A stretch of 17,072 nucleotides of DNA, taken from the NCBI RefSeq assembly GCF_905372525.1, contig NZ_CAJPPN010000048.1, positions 1 to 17,072 on the forward strand, given 5' to 3'. The notes beneath the pieces were generated by a model that was given only the letters and a program-made list of their open reading frames with translations, was not told where the DNA came from and did not search any database. Below, piece after piece: positions 13,421 through 17,072 of the stretch (the first letter of the stretch is position 1; every line of letters starts with the position of its first letter). The stretch comes from an uncultured Porphyromonas sp. (lineage in GTDB: Bacteria; Bacteroidota; Bacteroidia; Bacteroidales; Porphyromonadaceae). The position numbers were made by a program, and so were the translations under genes.

Positions 13421-14020
13421 CTAGGGCTCTGGCTGGATAGTGCCCTCAGCCTCCTCCCGCAGGAGCGCTGCGACCTCCTCCAGCTGGGTGTACCACTCCT
13501 CTCCGAAGGCTCGGATCAGGGGTGCCTTGAGGAACTGGTAGACGGGGAGCTGGAGCTGGCGGCCACGCTTGAGAGCGCACTTGCAGAGAGACCACTTGTG
13601 GTAGTTCACTGCGGTGAAGTCGGGATAGCGTGTCAAGCGGATGGGGTAGAGCTGACAGCTGAGGGGCTTGATGAAGTCGCTCTTGCCCTCGTAGTAGACC
13701 TTCTCGAAGGCGCACTGGCAGTTGCCGTGCTCATCGTAGGTCGTGAAGACGCAGTCCTTGCCCTCCACGATCGAGGTCACCTCGTCCCCATCCTCATCTA
13801 GGTAGCTCACGCCCTGCTCAGCGATGATCGCCCGTGCCTGTGGCGATAGGAGATGCTCGACGAGGGGCAGGTACCGCCTCAGGAGCTCTGCCTCCCCGGG
13901 CTCTAGGGGCGCTCCGCTATCACCCTCCACACAGCAGGCTCCCTTGCAGGCAGCATAGTCACAGGCAAAGAGCACATCGAAGACGTCTTGGCTGACGATC
14001 TTATCCTCTATCTGGATCAT
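13421..14020 (-). CDS. DUF3109 family Cys-rich protein
   Basis: A 199-residue cytoplasmic protein of the Bacteroidetes DUF3109 group; function unknown. It has ten cysteines: an N-terminal cluster C-x4-C-x3-C-C (20, 25, 29, 30) within CDYAACKGACC, then Cys90, Cys101, Cys103, Cys122, Cys146 and Cys148. The spacing resembles YkgJ-type proteins thought to bind Zn or an Fe-S cluster, so a metal site is likely but unproven. The gene begins 9 nt after the mraY stop codon, so it is co-transcribed with murE and mraY. A weak hairpin lies at 13394-13412, just past its stop codon. Whether the link with peptidoglycan synthesis is functional cannot be told from sequence. Confidence 0.8.
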   Translation of the reverse strand: MIQIEDKIVSQDVFDVLFACDYAACKGACCVEGDSGAPLEPGEAELLRRYLPLVEHLLSPQARAIIAEQGVSYLDEDGDEVTSIVEGKDCVFTTYDEHGNCQCAFEKVYYEGKSDFIKPLSCQLYPIRLTRYPDFTAVNYHKWSLCKCALKRGRQLQLPVYQFLKAPLIRAFGEEWYTQLEEVAALLREEAEGTIQPEP

Positions 14021-14029
14021 GGGCTGGGG

Positions 14030-15298
14030 CTAGCGGATCTTGAGGGTCACGATGGTGAGCACCGCTAGGATGATCCCTATGAGCCAGAAGCGCATGGTGA
14101 GCTTAGCCTCGGGCACCTTGTCCACAGGCCGCTTCAGCAGACTATTGGTCGCTGCTCCACCGGGGAGCTGGAAGTGGTGGTGTAGAGGGGCCATCTTGAA
14201 GACGCGTACCCCGGTGCCCGTACGATGGCGGGTGTACTTATAGTAGAAGCGCTGGATGAACGAAGAGGTAAACTCTGCGATGAAGATCCCGCAGAGGATA
14301 GGCAGTAGGAGCTCCTTGCGAATGAGGATCGCAAAGACTCCGATGATCCCCCCTAGGGCAAGGCTCCCCGTATCCCCCATGAAGACCTGGGCTGGGTAAG
14401 AATTGTACCACAGGAAGCCCACAGTCGCCCCCACGAGGGTAGCGGCGAAGATCACGAGCTCCTCAGCCCCGGGGATAAACATCGTATTCAGATACCCAGC
14501 CATATCGTGGTGCGAGGAGACGTAGGCCAATATCCCAAGCACAACCCCAACGATCGCCGAGGAGCCAGAGGCGAGCCCATCGACCCCATCAGTGAGGTTC
14601 ACCCCATTGGATAGGAGCATCACGACAGCGACCGTCATCAGGATGAAGATCGTCACCCCAAGGATCTTCTTCACCCCTGGGTCATCGACAGGTAGGATCT
14701 CGGAGTAGTCGAGGTTATTGCCCTTGACGAAGGGTACCGAGGTCTGGAAGCTCTTCGTGTCGGTCGTCTCGAAGCGGATCTCTCGGACGTTCCCGGCTCG
14801 TACGACCTCGCTATTGCGCTTGATCACGACCGAGGGGCTGAGGTAGAGCGTCACCCCGACGATGAGACCGAGGACGAGCTGCCCGAGGATCTTGTAGTGC
14901 TCCTTCAGTCCATTCTTATCCTTCTTGAAGACCTTGATGTAGTCGTCGGCGAAGCCCAGTAGTCCCATCAGGATGGTCGTCACGATCATCAGGATGATAT
15001 AGATATTATCCAGGCGAGCGAAGAGGAGCGTGGGGATGAGGATAGCTAGGATGATGATGATACCGCCCATCGTAGGGGTACCCTTCTTGGTCTGTTCTCC
15101 CTCTAGCCCCAGATCCCTCACGAGCTCACCGATCTGCCTACGTCGTAGGTACTTGATGAGCCGACTCCCCCAGATCGTACTGATGAGTAGGGCGAGGATG
15201 ATCGCCATACCCACACGAAAGGAGACGTAGGTAAAGAGACGAGAGAAGGGGAAGACAATCCCCTGGTCAGAGAGAAAATCGACTAAGTGATAGATCAT
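14030..15298 (-). CDS. mraY: Phospho-N-acetylmuramoyl-pentapeptide transferase
   Basis: Integral membrane enzyme that transfers phospho-MurNAc-pentapeptide from UDP to undecaprenyl phosphate, making lipid I. The 422 residues exceed the ~360 of E. coli because of an extra segment of roughly 45 residues (about 157-202) between early transmembrane helices, as is usual in Bacteroidetes. Motifs: GTPTMGG (73-79), the catalytic Asp pair DDYIK (118-122), NGVNLTDGVDGLASG (231-245), MGDTGSLALGG (307-317) and PLHHHF (371-376). Many hydrophobic helices are evident. It starts 23 nt after murE and is followed 9 nt later by the DUF3109 gene; the usual next gene, murD, is not there. Confidence 0.97.
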   Translation of the reverse strand: MIYHLVDFLSDQGIVFPFSRLFTYVSFRVGMAIILALLISTIWGSRLIKYLRRRQIGELVRDLGLEGEQTKKGTPTMGGIIIILAILIPTLLFARLDNIYIILMIVTTILMGLLGFADDYIKVFKKDKNGLKEHYKILGQLVLGLIVGVTLYLSPSVVIKRNSEVVRAGNVREIRFETTDTKSFQTSVPFVKGNNLDYSEILPVDDPGVKKILGVTIFILMTVAVVMLLSNGVNLTDGVDGLASGSSAIVGVVLGILAYVSSHHDMAGYLNTMFIPGAEELVIFAATLVGATVGFLWYNSYPAQVFMGDTGSLALGGIIGVFAILIRKELLLPILCGIFIAEFTSSFIQRFYYKYTRHRTGTGVRVFKMAPLHHHFQLPGGAATNSLLKRPVDKVPEAKLTMRFWLIGIILAVLTIVTLKIR

Positions 15299-15321
15299 GT
15301 TTCGTTTGCGTTTGGGTGATT

Positions 15322-16797
15322 TTATGCTTCGTGGGAGATCTGCTCTAGGACGACCTCTCGATCATCGAAGTGATGGCGTACGCCTCCGATCTCCTGATAG
15401 GTCTCATGCCCCTTGCCCGCTATGAGGATGATGTCCCCCTGCCCAGCGAGCATGGTGGCCGTGCGTATCGCCTCGGCTCGGTCGGTGATGGTGAGTGTGC
15501 GGGAGAGTTCCTCGGGGCTAAGCCCGGCCTTCATCTCCTCGATGATGGCCTCGGGGCGTTCGGTACGGGGATTGTCCGAGGTCAGCAGGAGGCGGTCACA
15601 GCGCAGTGCAGCCTCGTGAGCCATGATGGGACGCTTCCCTCGGTCTCGATCGCCCCCACAGCCTACGACACAGAGTACCTGGGCACCCTCGCCCTTGATC
15701 TCGTGGATCGTCTCTAGGACATTGATGAGGGCATCGGGTGTATGTGCATAGTCTACGATGGCGGTGTAGCCACGGCGGGGCGAGAGCAGAGTCTGGAAGC
15801 GTCCATCCACTGCTGTCAGTTCGCTCGCCCGTCGGAGCACCTCGTCCCGATCCATGCCGAGTAGTAGGGCGGTGGAGTAGACGGCGAGCATATTGTAGAC
15901 ATTAAACTCTCCGATCAGTCGGATGAGCACCTGCCGTCCTCCTAGCTCGATCTCCGTGCCGTAGGGGTGGCACTCTAGGATACGAGCCTTGTAGTCGGCC
16001 GAGCTCCTCAGCGCATAGGTGTATCGCTTAGCTCGAGTGTTCTGGAGCATCACGAGCCCATTCTTGTCATCGACATTCGTTAGGGCAAAGGCCTCCTTGT
16101 CCAGCTGGTCGAAGAAGCTCTTCTTTGCCCTCAGATACTCGGCGAAGGTGCCATGATAGTCTAGGTGATCACGGGTCAGGTTCGTAAAGATTCCCCCACG
16201 GTAGTGTACACCAGCTACACGGTGCTGGGCGAGCGCATGCGAGCTCACCTCCATAAAGACATGGGTGCAGCCTGCATCCCTCATTCGCCCGAGGAGCTTC
16301 TGTAGCTCGGGGGCGGAGGGCGTAGTGTGGGTCGAGGGGATCGCCTCATCCTCCACGTAGTTGCATACCGTGCTAATGAGCCCACAGCGGTAACCTGCCG
16401 AACGGAAGAGACGGAAGAGCAGTGTAGCGATCGTCGTCTTGCCGTTGGTCCCAGTCACCCCGACGACGGTGAGTTCCTCCGAAGGGTCACCATACCAATG
16501 AGAGCTCATGATACCGAGTGCCTCTGCCGTGCTCTCTACCTCTATATATAGGGTATGGGGCTGAGGGTCGAGGGGGAGCTCCTCGACGAGGACTGCTACG
16601 GCACCAGCCTCGATAGCGCTGGGGACGAAGAGGTGCCCGTCGGCATGTACCCCACGCAGGGCGACGAAGAGTGTCCCTGGTGCGACCCGTCTGGAGTCCT
16701 CGGTGATCTGTAGGATCTCTGTCTGCTCAAGTTCCTCTACGGGACTTGTTGTCTTATAGTTTACCCCCTGTAGGAGGTCTATTAATTTCCGTGCCAT
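15322..16797 (-). CDS. murE: UDP-MurNAc-tripeptide synthetase
   Basis: Cytoplasmic ATP-dependent ligase that adds the third amino acid to UDP-MurNAc-L-Ala-D-Glu. The 491 residues contain the P-loop GTNGKTT (116-122), STHTTP (155-160), MEVSSHA (182-188), TNLTRDHLDYHG (205-216), the Lys at 225/226 corresponding to the carbamylated lysine region, and VDYAHTPD (348-355). The specificity motif reads DNPR (408-411), which in this family marks diaminopimelate-adding enzymes as opposed to lysine-adding ones, so the peptidoglycan is predicted to carry a diaminopimelate isomer. First gene of the murE-mraY-DUF3109 operon, with a promoter box 18 nt upstream. The penicillin-binding-protein gene that normally precedes murE is not visible in the last 275 bp. 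Confidence 0.96.
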   Translation of the reverse strand: MARKLIDLLQGVNYKTTSPVEELEQTEILQITEDSRRVAPGTLFVALRGVHADGHLFVPSAIEAGAVAVLVEELPLDPQPHTLYIEVESTAEALGIMSSHWYGDPSEELTVVGVTGTNGKTTIATLLFRLFRSAGYRCGLISTVCNYVEDEAIPSTHTTPSAPELQKLLGRMRDAGCTHVFMEVSSHALAQHRVAGVHYRGGIFTNLTRDHLDYHGTFAEYLRAKKSFFDQLDKEAFALTNVDDKNGLVMLQNTRAKRYTYALRSSADYKARILECHPYGTEIELGGRQVLIRLIGEFNVYNMLAVYSTALLLGMDRDEVLRRASELTAVDGRFQTLLSPRRGYTAIVDYAHTPDALINVLETIHEIKGEGAQVLCVVGCGGDRDRGKRPIMAHEAALRCDRLLLTSDNPRTERPEAIIEEMKAGLSPEELSRTLTITDRAEAIRTATMLAGQGDIILIAGKGHETYQEIGGVRHHFDDREVVLEQISHEA

Positions 16798-16815
16798 TAC
16801 CTTTAAAAATGTCTA

Positions 16816-16823
16816 CAAAGGTA
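16816..16823 (-). promoter_or_regulatory. Candidate -7 promoter box of murE
   Basis: TACCTTTG on the minus strand matches TAnnTTTG and ends 18 nt before the murE start. A promoter directly in front of murE fits its being the first gene of a separate transcript. No TTG at the usual spacing. Confidence 0.45.
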
Positions 16824-17072
16824 CTCTTTCGCCGCCTAATAAGGATAGCCGATCCCCCCTAGTCTCCCCTAGCCACGCTCCTACACCTCCACAGACCGCA
16901 TCCTCCCGAGGCCTATCTAGTCCCCACCTCCCTACCCCTGACCATCATCCAGCCCTACCTAGCTCTCGCCCCTATACCGCGGACTGCACCTACCCCAGCC
17001 CTACCTAGCCCTCGCCCCTATACCACGGACTGTACCCCAGTCCCGTCCATCCCCTACCCCTCCACAGACCAC
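16824..17072. other. C-rich, G-poor intergenic tract upstream of murE
   Basis: About 250 bp to the window edge with no coding frame. The plus strand is strikingly rich in C and poor in G. CCTCCACAGACC occurs at 16886-16897 and 17059-17070, so a larger repeat may continue past the edge. It also contains the tandem duplication at 16949-17040. Confidence 0.5.
16949..17040. repeat. Imperfect 46-bp tandem duplication
   Basis: Two adjacent units (16949-16994 and 16995-17040) are identical at all but two of the first 37 positions (shared start CCAGCCCTACCTAG, shared centre CCCCTATACC) and diverge near the end. A degenerate third copy may begin near 17037. The sequence is unrelated to the 46-bp repeat at 6796-6905 despite the same period. 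Confidence 0.75.

Overview
The window looks like a GC-rich member of the Bacteroidota, most likely Porphyromonas or a close relative. The evidence is the gene content (PCMD-type lipoprotein, fimbrillin-like lipoproteins, DUF3109 protein, a MraY with the enlarged Bacteroidetes-type insert), repeated TAnnTTTG -7 promoter boxes in front of genes, and starts without obvious Shine-Dalgarno sequences. Species cannot be fixed from the sequence. Fifteen genes are supported; fourteen are on the minus strand and only parE is on the plus strand. I see no tRNA, rRNA, insertion sequence, CRISPR array or prophage gene.

Region 1 (1-4790) is central metabolism plus a DNA-uptake-type gene: the pta-ackA acetate/ATP operon with a strong terminator, class II fructose-bisphosphate aldolase (fba) with a long structured 3' region, and a short, divergent DprA-like gene whose start lies well inside the longest open frame.

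Region 2 (4850-10800) is the accessory part and the most interesting. Two related surface-lipoprotein genes (fimbrillin-like) each sit immediately upstream of a micro-gene that reads as 47 codons, and the two micro-proteins share a Y-x-x-P ... F-S pattern and an acidic, Trp-containing tail. The two pairs flank parE (topoisomerase IV subunit B). Both lipoprotein genes have a TAnnTTTG box 281-283 nt upstream of the start codon. The leader of the first contains mutually exclusive stems followed by a hairpin plus U-tract just before the start, the layout of a transcription attenuator. The parE upstream region holds 2.4 copies of a 46-bp tandem repeat, each full copy carrying a small hairpin, and parE ends at a very long hairpin shared with the convergent lipoprotein unit.

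Region 3 (10950-12725) is a two-gene operon of a PCMD-domain lipoprotein and an outer-membrane beta-barrel protein, closed by a strong intrinsic terminator. Region 4 (12870-16800) is housekeeping: rplS with a structured leader, then a murE-mraY-DUF3109 operon. The latter is a fragment of the usual division/cell-wall cluster: murD does not follow mraY, and upstream of murE there is a C-rich tract with an imperfect 46-bp tandem duplication.
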